A stretch of 64,000 nt of DNA. Source: Daucus carota subsp. sativus. Its lineage: Eukaryota; Streptophyta; Magnoliopsida; Apiales; Apiaceae. The notes beneath the pieces were generated by a model that saw only the letters and a program-made list of their open reading frames with translations, made no database searches and was not told where the DNA came from. The translations under genes were made by a program, and so were the position numbers. Every line of letters starts with the position of its first letter. Positions within the stretch are counted from its first letter, which is position 1. Where the stretch lies: NCBI RefSeq assembly GCF_001625215.2, contig NC_030381.2:1079131-1143130 (forward strand), in the 5' to 3' direction. Shown here piece after piece: positions 43,966-57,600 of the stretch.

Positions 43966-45353
43966 TCATCAATATACATATATAAAGGAGAAGCGAGCGA
44001 CGTGTAGATGGCGCCTCTCACATCGTTCTATTTTTCTAAGTTTTTGGAATTTTTGGATGAAAAATATCAAAAATTAGAACTACCTTTTTTAGTTTCGGGT
44101 ATATTAGAAACAAATTTCAAAAATCTGATTTAATTTCAGATTATTTATGAAATATAGTAGTTTGAAAGTTTTAATGTGATTTTGTTTTAGATTATTTAAT
44201 TATGAAAAATAGTAGCACACAAGTCTCTCTGCACCTATAAATATAGATTGTAGGGTTTTGGATCATCAAAACACAACCTCCTCTCTTTCTCATATACCAC
44301 AACTCTACCTCTCTCTGGTGATAATTCCTCCTCTTGCTTGATTTCTAACTCGATGGTGTCGTTCTTCTGCAACGATAAGTGAAAGCTGTTTATATAGTAT
44401 TAATAAAAATGAAGTTTGTTGCAAGCAAAAGTAATTATAGATCGCTATGTGGGAGCCAAAAAAATTCAGTCAGGGGAAAGAAATATAGTCTTGACATGAT
44501 ATTGATGGATGATATCAATAAATTAACTATCGGTGATGTATGTTTGTTACTTATTCTTTTATAATATTTGTTTTGTTCATCGGACATGTTTTTTGTTGTT
44601 AATTTTTATATGATTTATTTTGTATACAGGAAAATAGTGGATAAGCTAGGAGCGTGTAGATGGCGCCTCTCACATCGCTCCGTTTTATTTTTATAATTTT
44701 TTGAAATTTTTGGATGAAAAATATTAAAAATTAGAACTACCTTTTTTAGTTTCGAGTATATTAGAAACAAGTTTCAGAATCTGATTTTGTTTTGGATTAT
44801 TTACGGAATATAGTAGCTTGAAAGTTTTAATCTGATTTTGTATCAGATTGTTTAATTATTTAATTATGAGAAAAAGTAGCGCACAAGTCTCTCTGCACCT
44901 ATAAATATCCGTAAGATTGTGGATCAATCTAAACATAAACTCCTCTCTCTCTCTCTCTCAATACTACAACCTCACGGATTTAAATTTGACTTTTTGGGCA
45001 CAATCAATCCAAAAAAATTGGCGGAAGACGACAATATTGTAAGAACATAATTACTCAAAAAAAAACACAAATAAAATTAAGATTCGTCGTGCTTTAAACT
45101 GTTAATTACCTGTATAAATTTATTTTTATTTCTTCACCATGAATTATAGTCCAATTTTACAATTTTATATATTAGTATAGGTATTAAATCAAGATTTTTA
45201 TAATATAAAATTTATTTTATCCTATAAATATTAATTTTGAAATGTTAATATAGTTTTTATAGACACCACAAAATTATTTTATTCTACAAATATTAATATT
45301 GAATCATTAATATAATTTTTATAGACTGTCGCAACGCGCGGCTTCTCAACTAG
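43966..45353 (+). mobile_element. Helitron-derived element with duplicated promoter-like unit
   Basis: The 3' end reads GTCGCAACGCGCGGCTTCTC then AACTAG, with T following (CTAG at 45350-45353), a known plant Helitron terminus. The likely 5' end is near 43966 (TCATCAATATACATATATAA). Two ~320-bp copies, about 43990-44310 and 44650-44960, each contain GTGTAGATGGCGCCTCTCAC and end with AAGTCTCTCTGCACCTATAA, which includes a TATA-box-like word. The terminal hairpin is weaker than in the other Helitrons. An RPA-like fragment lies between the copies. Confidence 0.6.
44379..44564 (+). pseudogene. Fragment of RPA70-like (DUF223) OB-fold protein
   Basis: The frame contains NSVRGKKYSLDMILMDD, which matches the strand pattern LDMILMDExG of plant replication-protein-A-like DUF223 proteins. 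These bind single-stranded DNA and are often carried by Helitrons. Neighbouring residues fit only with frameshifts, and no full OB fold remains. The placement inside the Helitron-like element supports the call. Confidence 0.45.
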
Positions 45354-46269
45354 TTATTACATATGAGAAGAGCCAAGGAATTAAGGCTTCTCTTTTTCTA
45401 ATTTCAATTAATTTTATTATTTCAAACTCTTTGAGTTATATTTATAAAAAAATTATTATTTTTTGATAGTTTAAATTCTTAATTCCAAGATATTTGATGA
45501 CTTAAAAAAAAGAAAAAGAAAAAGCAACTTTGATTTTGGATATTGTCCTTCCCAATATTTAAATACTTCTTTCAAATATATTCAAAAACAAAAAATATAG
45601 TAATTTATTCAATCTTTCCGGCTTATTACAAACATTCCTTCAACATAGTCGAAACTCAAAAATGTAGTTTTGTTTTTCATATTTATAATTAAAAAGATTC
45701 CTTAAAATATATTTGATACAATAAAAGAAAATTTTAGATTTTTGATATTTAAAAAAACTGATAACACCATCTTACCGCTTTAAGGGCGGGGACAAGGCCG
45801 CGTACTCGGATCTACTCTAAACTGGATATACCGAGTATGTTTAGTTTGGTTTGGTTTAGATAACACCATCTCACCGCTTCAAAATAAAATTAAAACAAAT
45901 TTTAATAATTCAGTAATCCAAAACTTTAAAAAAGTCAAAGCAGTCTTCACTGTTAATAATTCTAAACATTTATGTTAAAAAAAATAATTCTAAACATTAA
46001 AATCAGGGACGCAACCCCATAAATATAATAAATATCTAATAAATTATTATAACTCTCGTAAATTTTTATTTGATATTTTTGGGAAAAAAAAAATATCTTT
46101 TATCAATATCTTTTTCAAAAAATAGAAATTTTCCAACAAATTGTAATATTAACATTCTCATCAACATTCTATTTTGTAAAAAAAATAATCTTGTATTCAT
46201 ATTATTAACAAAATAAATATGTAATTCAACTACAGTTTAACTCATTACTTAAATATATATATTTTCAAG
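45354..46269. other. Intergenic, AT-rich
   Basis: No gene is seen. A 21-bp near-duplicate (GATAACACCATCTTACCGCTT and the C variant) flanks about 90 bp at 45759-45882 that includes GGCGGGGACAAGGCCGCG. The right end carries the TTTTCAAG target duplication (46262-46269) of the next element. Confidence 0.35.
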
Positions 46270-46866
46270 TAGGGTTAAAAATGTGGAACCCGGCCCAACC
46301 CGCTCCGAATGGGGCAGATTCGCCCTGCTAATATGTGGAATGGAATAGTGACGGGGAATGATTTTCTGCCCCGCCAAAATATGGGGCAAGTATGATATTT
46401 GTTGAATTCTCGCGGGGATTCCCCGCCCCGCCCCGCATATATTTAATATAAACAACTAATTATATTGAATATAATATATTTATTATATTTAATATAATAT
46501 ATTTATTATATTTAATATTATTATTTTATAATACACAAAACTATAATTTTACAATGTATAACATGTCTCTTTGATTTCTATTATATTTAGTTTTTTGCTT
46601 TTAATATACATGTCTCGTATATTTTTATTAAATTATAAAGGAAAAATTACTAAATTTCAAAGTAATTATTTAAAGTGTAATATTATAGGGGCGGGGTGGG
46701 GTGGGGCGGGGCGGGACGAAATTATATTAAATCCCCATTGGGGCGGGGATGGAGATTAAAAATAAATCCCGCGGGGAATGGGGCGGAGACGGGGTACGAA
46801 AAATATATATGGAGCAGGGCTGGGAAATCAAGTCCCCGCCCCCAACCCGCCCCATTTTTAACCCTA
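46270..46866. mobile_element. hAT MITE with exact 8-bp target duplication
   Basis: The 597-bp element has ends TAGGGTTAAAAATGTGG and CCCCATTTTTAACCCTA. TTTTCAAG is exact at 46262-46269 and 46867-46874. Both ends are rich in GGGGCGGGG words in opposite orientation; the core is AT-rich. It has no transposase. Confidence 0.93.
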
Positions 46867-47225
46867 TTTTCAAGCTACAAACCTCAAACCTCAAAGACGT
46901 CAAGACGTGAACCCGGTCAGATGAACCATTCTAATTCCCTTGTATTTATTCTTCGCTCTCTCTTTCTGTTAAAACTCCTTCCTCCCTCGTCTCTTGCTGT
47001 CTTGCATCTTGAACTTCTCCTTTTTTTTCGAGGTGTGCAGATGTTTTTAGACTTTAGAGTCCGTGAAATGTTATAGGATTTAGAGGTAGCAAGGGTTGGA
47101 TGAGATCAGATTCTTCAACGTCTAGATTCAAATTCAATTTTTTCCGGAATTAAAAGAACTCCAACAAAATTTTTTTATGACATTTGCTAATAGTTATGAT
47201 ACATGCTCTAACAAGATTATTTATA

Positions 47226-50200
47226 ACTAGCATGAATGCCCGTGCAAGGCACGAGCTGGTATAAAAACTAATATTATATTGTGATTATATTATTTTTAAA
47301 AACATAGACAGATATGATATTTTTTATAAATTTAATGAATATATAATTTTTTTGCATACCTTTAACTGATAATAAAATACATCAACCCAGCTTTCTATAT
47401 TGTTGTTCAAATTCTATCCATCAAAATGAGAATTATCTTTCCAGTAAGATTCTCAAAAAGCATTGTGTCTGCTTATTTTATCTCATGCTCTTTTCTCCGG
47501 TATAGGCTCGATGACAGCACTAGAAGAGATGTCGAGAGTAATCTGAGTAATGGCTGTGTCATGAAAATTCTATTAGGAAGTTAATTGTTAAGTTATGCTA
47601 ATTTTAGTTATTACCTATCAATTATTTAGCTTCCAGCGTTCTAATATACACCGCAAGTTTATCATCATATATAAGTTTATATAGTCATATTGACTGCAAT
47701 AAGCATGAGAAAATAGTGCGAGTACACACTTAGTAAAAATTTATCTTAATTTAATAATATTTACATAACACAAACTGAAAAAAGCAAGTATAAAGTAGGG
47801 CATTTGAACCAAAATCGATCACTTAGATTTTATTAGGTGAAACATATATATAGTATAAGCTTTTCCCTTCCGTGGGAAAATTGATTACTGGACCAATCTT
47901 ACTTTCAGAACATTATATAACAATAGTTTCGAGTGTGCAAACTGTAATTGAAAGATTAACAGTCATATGTCAAGTGTAGTTCATACATCTGTAACGTAGG
48001 TGTAATTAATACCGATATAAGGAAACATATATTTTTCTAGAAAGGTAATGGAACAATTTCATTAAGATAAATCAACTATCAAGTTTGGCTCCAACTCAAT
48101 AGGGACAGAACCCTCATTGACTACGGCCAGGTAGTGAACAAGAAGACTAATTGATTGTCCTGTTTCCGAGCCATTTTACAAAAGACATAGAAACATTTGG
48201 TAATATAATGCCTTGCAATCGCAACAATCAGACCTGAAGAAGAGAGCAAGGAATGTGTGCTCACAATCAGTCTGCACACCAGCAAAAGTATTGATGTTGA
48301 GATCTTTGATCCAATTCACAACCACCTTTAAACTAATCGCTTCAGCAAGTTGCAGTTCCACTCTCCCTACACGGACATTAGCAGCAGTCTCTAACAACAC
48401 ACAATTATGATCATGGGCCAGCTTTCAGAGCTAAAAATAGCAGCATCACAATTAAACTTGATATTACCAATTTCAAGTTTAGACCAGCGCTCTGCTACTT
48501 CAGCATGATTTGTAGCGGCAACCGGATGATTAGAATCATATGTTCGAGCAAGATTCCATGTATCAAGGAAAATAATTGCATTATTTACCACTTTTGTAGC
48601 AACTGATTTTTTTTCCCTCCATACCAATTCCTTTTCGAGCCTACCAGATTGTCCAACATGTCACGGATACACACCCGATAGTCTTAACATCATACTCACT
48701 TAATCTCCTGAAACAAGCCAGTTGAGTTTTCACGCACTACATTACACAAACTCCATTGTCAAACCTGAACAAGCAGAAAAAATATTATTAGTTATATCGT
48801 ATAGATAATCATTAAAAAAAACAAGTCAAATGAAGAAATAACGTAAAACTCGTAATACTAGATTGTGAGCTTATTACTTCACAATCTCATATTTCTAATC
48901 ATTGCAGATGTCCAATGCATCTACTCTTTATTATAGGAAATGACTGAATAAATATAATTTGAAGTCTCATATGCTCAGAGGATTTCTCTATCTGATCCCA
49001 CAACTACTGGTGTGTACTAAAAAACCAATTACAAATTATCTGTTTACTTGTGTGCTTTAGTTGTAATGTTTGATTTTTCTTCTCTTATCATATATCTTAG
49101 ATTTTTATTGTGCCTGGCCTATAATTGTATTGGAAGTAAATAAATAGAGATTTAAAAGATGTGTTTATCTTATATTATGTTTTATTTCAAAACATAGCTG
49201 CCTTTTAAACTCGTATAGATGTTTCCTATGTATGCACCTCCTGTGAATATTAATGTTTGTTAAAAATGGTAATGAATCTTGGAGATGGAAGAGAGGATGG
49301 ATGTAGCTAAACCATTTCCTTATAGGCTGACAAAGGCTTTCTCAGTTTTACTTCCTGCTAACATCAATGCACCGAACTCGACTTCAACCTTTCAACATGT
49401 AGTTCTTGCCGCTAGACCAAAAACTGTGAGGGTCAAGCCGATGGTTTTGTTGGACAGAGATTTAAAATTGTAAATTCCACTCCACTTAGAGCACCTGTAT
49501 GAGTCTGCCTTCTAGAATCAATTCAGCGTTAATATTTCAAATTGATAGCCAGGTATGATTATTCTCTCTGTATTAGCTAGCCTAGTTACCTTTGGCCGTA
49601 TATGTAATGAACGCGTTCTTTGCAACACCCTATGGCATTTCTGATGTTTCAGGTTTGCTGAGCCTATACCTGTAATTTAACAACTATTATTTTGGCTCAA
49701 TTTGTCCTCGGTCCATTTTTAATATATTGAAGTAGATCATATAAATAGAGAGACCAATACAGAGCACATATAATACCATCTTGAGACTTTCACTAGTTGG
49801 AACAACAGGAAAATATATATTTCACATTACAATGTCTTAATATTACCTGGTGACAATGAAGTCTATTCAAATAGAAAATGTGTTATCGGCTCTTCACATA
49901 TATACCTCAAACACGTCAAATAATCACATACAAGATTACAGACACGCATAAAATTGATACAAACAGGCAAAATTGGATCATATTGATGATCTATGATCAC
50001 AAATGAACATCGAAGCAAAGAGCATATCATAAAAAAGGACTATAGCACAGGGTTTGACGATAACCAGATGTTGTACAAGACGAGTCATTTAATTAAAAAG
50101 CTGTAAATTTGTTAATTTGCATGGTATCATGGATGCATGGTAGTTTTTTATGGTTATAAAAACATAAGTTTCAATCTTCGGCTATTATAAATCTCCTTAT

Positions 50201-52044
50201 ACATATTTAACTTTCAATTTTTGGATAGTTGCTTTTTTATGAATATTATCAATTACAGTCCATTCTTGACAAACTTCATGCAGTTGACTCCTCAACGGCA
50301 GTTATATTAGTATAATTTTAATTTCAATTTTAGTTATAATTTTAACAGGGGTGATAAACCTTAAAAGTTTGGTTGGTTTGTTTATTAAACTTGCAAATAT
50401 CCTACCAACGAAAACCATAAAACTGGTGCAAGATAGGTCCTTGTAGCTGGTCAGAGTGTAGGGATAGACTCTAATATTTCGATTCCTCTGACTAAAGTGT
50501 TCTATAACTAACGACTCACAAACTCTGATAGAGCTCAATTTAATATATAAACACAATTTTATAGTAATATTTTATAAAAGGATTGCAACTTGATATAAGA
50601 TCATAAGACATGTGTTATCAAGTGATTTGTTCAAAAGTTTGAGTACTGAAATAGGCTTCAAATCAAAATAATGAGGTGCAAAATGAATATAACTCAAAAA
50701 TTTATAATATAAATTGTCTGCTGTGCAAAGTTAAATAAGTTGGTGTACAAACACTACTCCTTGTTTTTTTTAATTTTTTCTTGTTTATGCTGAACAAATA
50801 AAAAAAACTTGTCATGACATGTGCTTTTCTGGATGATATGGTATGATCAACTGGAAATAGACTTGCTAAGTACAAATATCAGATTAAATCCCCAATTCCA
50901 GATACGGCTCTTAATCTATTGGATTATTTAGGTGTACCTTCATTTTGGTTAATATGAACAGCTATATGGGTCCGTAGTGTCTTGTAAATATACGATTCAC
51001 TAATATGTAAACAATATGCCAACAAATTTTGATATCAAACTCGTACACTTAAAAGTAACTACAGTTTTACAATAAAAATCAATTTACTTTTAACCTATTA
51101 CAAAACCCTTCTTTCAAACTTCTCACTAGATAGGGAAACTAAAAAAGTGGTTCAAAGTAGTAACGGTAGATCTCATAGGACCTGCAATACTTAATAAGAC
51201 CTTCTTGATCGTGCTATGTACATTGATCTATGTACAAAATCATACAGAATGGGATTGATTAGCATTTATACAGAATACAATTACAGATTTTACTTGCACA
51301 ATTGATAGTATTGGAATCGATTTTTTGAATAACATTATATAAATATATTATATAAGTATAGGGACCAATACATAGCACATGTAATATCATCTTAACACTT
51401 ATTCCAATTGAAACATGATAAACACATTTCACACTACAATGTCTTATTATCATTAACGGGCGAGAATGAAATCAATTTAAATTCAAAATTAGCTCTTAAC
51501 AAATATACCTCAAGTAGTCAAGCATATCAAATAGAAACAAGCGCGAATTAGCTCTGAACAAATATACCTCGAGCAGTCAAGCATGTCAAATAGAAACAAG
51601 CGCGCGTACACACGTATAATTGTTATAAACTTATAATCACTCACCTCCACAGAAGGCAAATAAGGCGCTCACCACCGAAGGGCATATCCTCCAATTATCA
51701 TCCCTGAACCGTGAATTTAGATCACAGACACCTGCTCCACTCCTAAGTCCTGATACATAAACTGCGCAGATATGATGATCGCCTAAATAAGCCGTGAAAG
51801 ATGAATGTGGGTGGAGGAAGTAACGAGCTGAGCATGCAATGTGAAAGATATGATCGCTACATCCCAGAGGCCGGGGTCAGGAAACAGGCTCGGAGTAGAC
51901 TGGGGAGGGCAGAATCGACATTTTATTTAGAATAAATTTACTTGACTATATACAAAAGAGGTTTGGAGGGGTTAGAATAGTCTTTTTAGCGAGAATAAAT
52001 TTGCTCGGGGAAAAGACCTGTTCTCGTATAATAGATATAGTAGA
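47226..52044 (-). mobile_element. Non-autonomous Helitron, minus strand
   Basis: The 5' end on the minus strand is TCTACTATATCTATTATACG at 52044, preceded by A and followed by AGAACAGG, as in the plus-strand Helitron. The 3' end is the hairpin GCTCGTGC-CTT-GCACGGGC, then ATTCATG and terminal CTAG at 47229-47226, followed by T. That gives 4819 bp. Internal sequence includes an RNase H-like gene fragment and two diverged copies of a ~180-bp block (about 49750-49930 and 51360-51550). No Rep/helicase is recognised. Confidence 0.75.
48176..48660 (-). pseudogene. RNase H-like (RVT_3) fragment, frameshifted
   Basis: One frame reads WSKLEIGNIKFNCDAAIFSS, the first strand of the plant RNase H-like domain with its first catalytic aspartate. 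It then breaks. A second frame continues HNCVLLETAANVRVGRVELQ, LAEAISLKVVVNWIKDLN and VQTDCE, which cover the E-containing helix and the next aspartate. About 30 residues between the frames (the usual GFGCVLRD loop) are missing. Such domains end plant LINE ORF2 proteins or occur alone. It is probably captured by the Helitron and dead. Confidence 0.75.
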
Positions 52045-53256
52045 TTAATCTAATATAAAATTATATTTTTTTTGATAAATGAGTTCATTCAATAATAAAA
52101 AATCATACGGCATCTATATAAACAGTCGTGTTGAACAAATAAAACACAAAAACAATCACAGATTAATCCATTTTTCTTGGAGATATAATAACGTGATTTG
52201 TTGAAGATAATATATAAACATACTTCGCTTCCGCCATAACCGGTTTGAGCTATCGACTGAGAATGCAATCTTCTAACAATTTTTATCACTAAATCAAACA
52301 CCATGCTCACACAAATGGTGAGAAAATAACAAAACTTACACAAATGATGAGACAATAAAAACCAAAACCACAGCCTAGCAACTTTAGATATGCGTAAACG
52401 AAATACTAGCTAAACCAAGACAATCCTTATGTCTTGCCAACGCTCTCTTTTTTTTTTTTTTTTTGTAAGATATATATACTCGTAGATGAATTATATCGAA
52501 ATACAATAAGCCGCATCCGAATTTCTTTCTTTCAAGATAGTTTATCATCTAATCGAAAGTCATGCAAGCATAACTCCGAATGTTTAGACAATAAAACTCA
52601 AATGAATGAGAAAAGAATACCGATAAGTCACGTAACAGCTCACTTCTAAATTATCCTGAAAAAAACAAACGAAAACAAAACATAAAACAAAATATAAGAA
52701 AATCACACACACATATATTTAATTAATGTAAAGATGATAGAAAATCTACTAAAAAGCAAAACAAAAGAGTATATATATAAAAAATAGACAGGAAATAAAA
52801 TAATATAGAAATATTAATTAATTTTTTAACAAAGGAAAATCTTTTGCTTAGAAACATAAAAAATTAATAATTTAAGTGAATAAAAAACAAAATTTAAAAC
52901 ATATTTAAATATATTATATATAATAATCATCAAAATGGTAAACAAGTCATAAAAGTGGCACCAAAATTGGAACAAAAAGCAATTAAAGTCACAATAAAGC
53001 CACCAAAGGCACAATAAAATCACAATTAATGACTTCCATAAATGATATTCATAAAGAATATTTATCCAATCACAATCACAATTTAAAATGTAACCATTAT
53101 AATTGAAGCTAATAGAGACAAATAATGAATAGACCATAAAAGATACTCACTCCGTCCTTTCAGGATGTTTACGCTCACTGTTTGCACGCATTTTGAGTAA
53201 AAACCCTCTACCTCAGCAAAAAGTGGTTGTTTGTGTGGGTACACACTGAAAGACCC
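52045..53256. other. Intergenic upstream of cyclin C
   Basis: Very AT-rich, with a T run at about 52448-52463 and no coding block recognised. At about 53150 ACTCCGTCCTTTCAGGATGT resembles a Stowaway terminus, but no matching right end is visible, so a truncated MITE is only a possibility. Confidence 0.35.

Positions 53257-53334
<78 letters not shown>
53257..53334 (+). repeat. (TAA)n microsatellite, about 26 units
   Basis: A pure trinucleotide repeat about 180 bp upstream of the cyclin C start codon. A poly-leucine frame on the minus strand is an artefact of it. Confidence 0.95.
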
Positions 53335-53336
<2 letters not shown>

Positions 53337-53515
53337 GGGCCAAGGCTGGCAGTAAGCAAATACGTAGAGATGGGTCTGCGACCCATTTAAGTTGAAGACC
53401 ATTGGGCCTACAAGCGAGAGAGTGAATTGGGGATAGAATGTCTGCGTTTATGCTACTCCAAATTAAACAGCGGTAACGGGAATCAATTGAAAGAAAAGCA
53501 GATCAAATCATATCG

Positions 53516-54597
53516 ATGGCGGCTAACTTTTGGACCTCAACGCAGCAGTAAGTTTATGTTGAAATTGTGAAATTGAATATGAAATTGATGATGAAATCGA
53601 TGATGGTGTGATTGTTGAATAAGCAGGAAACAGCTGTTGGATGCAGAAGAAGTAGATGTAGTACACCAGGTTGACAAGGAGATGGGTTTCACTCTCGAAG
53701 ATTGCAAGCTCATCAAGATGCATATGGCCAATTGTATGTCCCCGCCCACCTATATTTTCTTCTTCTTTTTTTTTTTTTTTTATCTTAATTAGACATTAGC
53801 TTCTTTACTCATTATGTTTTCCCTTCAAGTTTTCATCTTTTTAGTTACTCGATTATATTTGCTACATTTTTTGTCCCATCATGTTCCTTAGTTATGATTG
53901 TATATGAGGCCCTTAAATTTCAAAGAGATTGATTCTTATTTCTGTAATATACCATGAATAAAGCTGCATTTTGCAAGTTTCTTAATTAAGAATCCCATTT
54001 ACCAATTTAAGACTTGTAGCCAAGTATCAATGCCATGTTAATAATTTGGATATCATCCTGGTGGATGCTGTGCACGTGTGTTTTTAATGTGCAATGGGAA
54101 TATCACTCCTTAATGGAACAAAAACTACTCTAATTTTTGAAATTGTGCAAGTATAATTTCCTGATATCATGACGTGATAATTGAAATATCAAATATGGAG
54201 CAATGAACAATTAAATGGTTATAAAGAAACACGGTGCTCAACGGGAAATGCACTGACATGACTCACACGGGTTACAAACTTGATGCTTTTATGATAGATA
54301 TTGACTCATTGGCTACTTGCCTAGAAATTTTCATTTCTTCATCATCCCTAACATCGTGGCTTCTGTTTTCAGATATTGCAAGGTTGGCTCAAAATGTCAA
54401 AGTCAGGCAAAGGTTTGACCTTTCTCTCGTTGACTATTATTGTTGTTGCTGATTTTCACGTCGCCTCTTTCTACTCTTCATCTGTTGTTTCTCTTGATTA
54501 ATATATTTCCTTTATCTTTATGTTTGTATCTAGTGTGGAACAGATTCATTCTATGTAACAACGTTTGTTTAAATTTACTTCATCCTGTTTATAATGT

Positions 54598-54650
<53 letters not shown>

Positions 54651-57600
54651 TATATTATATTTTTTTCTCTTTTGTTTTGGGTTTCAGCTTTCTGTTTACT
54701 ATATCATATGCATTATACTAAGTAGGGTTGGCCAATTAGTTAAAAAATATAAAATCTTTTTCGGCCGGATGTTAGGAGCATCAGGGATGTCTTTGTCAGA
54801 AGATATATATAGTATGTAATCCATGTGATAGGTATGTAATATTTGTGCGGAACAATTATTTCTGCTATAACTTCTATAGGATCTGACTTCATGGCTGTAT
54901 ACATATTCAATATTGTATAAAGATCTACTATTAGTAGATATGCGATGCTCTAGCTGAAATGCTAAACCATCTTAGACAAATGAATTCAACTCTATCCGGT
55001 TAAGTACCTCTTAACCACTCCTTATTCAGTATAGCTCCTTTTCCCATAACATCCTCAATTATTTGTTATTTTTAGTATTGTTTTTTCTTCTTATACAAGC
55101 AAATTTTATACTTTAAATATGAGTATTAATAAAAACCAAATATATTTTAAAATTATTTTAAATAAGTTTTAATTGTAAATGGAAGAGTATTATGTTACCG
55201 TATATCAAGGGCGTATAAAAAAAATTCACAGTCATATTATTAACTTTTTAAAAGTCAGTTTAAATCAAAAACCTTTTTAACATAAAATCGGGTTTATAAA
55301 CTAAAAACCTATAAGAGTATTTTTAACCATAAAGAACCTTTGACTAGAGTAATTAATACATACAAAATACTGTGAGGCAAAAAACATGGTTGTCACGGCG
55401 GTAAGTCGAGGTGAATCGATAAGGAGCAAGAAATGATCTCTAGATGGAAATCAGGAAGAGATGTTGCAGCCAATATCATTCAAGTTCAAGGGTTGGAAAC
55501 CTTTGTTCAAAATGAATGGAAAAGAGATAAAATGAAGACTGAAATCTCAGATGCTAGTTCAACTGGTGAATCAATGGATAATGATCATCCGTTGAAAACT
55601 GAAAACGCAACGGATAAGAGTTATGCGGTGAAACTCAACACATCAGTTTATAAGAGAACTCCCAAGAATCTCAATAGGAAATATGGCCCAGTTAACAAAA
55701 AAATTGTCAAGAGCACCTTATTAATGTTCCTAGTGTATGTGACTCTTATGAGACTATAAGGTGTGTACATACCAAAATGTTTTCTGTTATACATTATTTT
55801 AAGTTTTTAACTGATGGTTATTAATGCACACCAGTGTCTTTATGCAATTTATTTATTCTTTCAGGGTTGTGGCTACTGCTGTTACATACATGAGACGTGT
55901 TTACACCAGGTATATTTTAGAACTCAAATTGAGGAAATTTTTGTATTACTAAGGCCTATAGATGGTCTTGAACAATATTATAATAAATTTAGATGGTCAT
56001 GTTTTACAATATTTGGCTAGTTATTTTGAATGTGCAAAGTCTTTTTTCTGCAACAAAATATTCTATAGTCATGTTTTTTTTTTTGGTTGATGATGTGCTT
56101 TCAAACTATTCAAACTCAATGGTATCATCATTTTAAATCCTATTTGGCTTACCTTAATTTTCAGAAAAGTCTTTTATTTTTGAAGAAAGTACGTAAATTT
56201 GTACTTCTGTTCGAAAATAAATGACTTTTTTCTGCAAATAAGGAATGTTAAACACCTATTAAATATGTTATACTAAAACTTGTTATGCGAATATAAAATT
56301 TATTCCTAAAAGAAGTCCTTATTTTCAATAAAATGACCAGCCAAACATGCCCATTGTAATGCATAAATGGAATATTTGTGGCTATCAATTAGTTTCCTTA
56401 TAATTAAATATTACAATAATTTTAAGTCAAAAAAAATATATAACAATAATTTTTTTTAGCAAGTTATCTTGAAGCTCACGTTGCATATTGACCATATTCC
56501 TCTTGATGCTCCTGTTTTTATTGTAAATGTTCATTCGTGACCTGATCCTGTAAATTACTGACGGTTAACTTTGTCGTTTTCAGAAAAAGTATGACTGAAT
56601 ATGATCCTCGTCTGGTGGCCCCGACATGCCTGTACTTGGCATCAAAAGCAGAAGAGAGCACGGTGCAGGCTAGGCTTCTTGTATTTTACATCAAAAAATT
56701 ACGTAGGTGCTGTTAAGCTTGATGCAGTTTACTTAGTAATAATAACTTGATACAAAAATTCCTCAATCTATCAGAATTAATGCTTACAATCCTCCTATTC
56801 TGACTTAACAGATTCTGATGAAAAGTATAGGTTTGAAATAAAAGAGATACTTGAAATGGAGATGAAAATTTTGGAAGCTCTCAACTATTATTTAGTTGTA
56901 TACCATCCATACCGTGCATTATCTCAGTAAGTGTTCTCCCACAATTCATTAATTAATTAATTTTGACTTTTTCATAATCAACTACTGCACTGATGATGAT
57001 AAGTTCTAAGTGCTAGGAAGCATAATTGGTTAATTGATAGTTTCCCCCTGATAATGATAAATTCTGAGCGCTAGGAAGCATAATAAGTCAATTGATAGTT
57101 TTTCGCTGATAATAATAAGTTCTAAGAACTACGTAGCATAATCGGTTAATTGATGGTTTCTCCCTGATGATGATAAGTTCTAAGTGCTAGGCAGCATAAT
57201 CGGTTAATTGATAGATTCTCCCACAGTAGTCTACTCATGATAGTATTTCATTGATTCTTTGGTCTGTCCTGGCAATGTAGAATACAGATCTGAATATCTG
57301 ATGCTTAGGTTGAGTATACTATTTCTGAGTTGTACCATGCTGACGTGATTATTATTTGTTACGCATGCCCTTAATTATTATTCTATTAGCTATAAAAGAA
57401 CAAATAACAAAGAATAGTTTAGAAAAGTGATTCTGGGAAGAGTTTTCGAATATCTTCAATTACTCTATGATGGCCAATACTCTTATATATAAATGAATAT
57501 ACGTGCATATATTACAAGGGTCACGCTCAAGAGAGAACCAATGCTTAAAATAGAACCATAGAACCACTAAGGTTCTGCTGCATAACCCTATATTTGTCAT

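Noticed and set aside
53150-53256. Possible Stowaway terminus ACTCCGTCCTTTC
   Set aside because: No inverted partner or TA duplication could be found on the other side of the microsatellite.
53083-53343. Poly-leucine frame on the minus strand
   Set aside because: It is produced by the TAA microsatellite.
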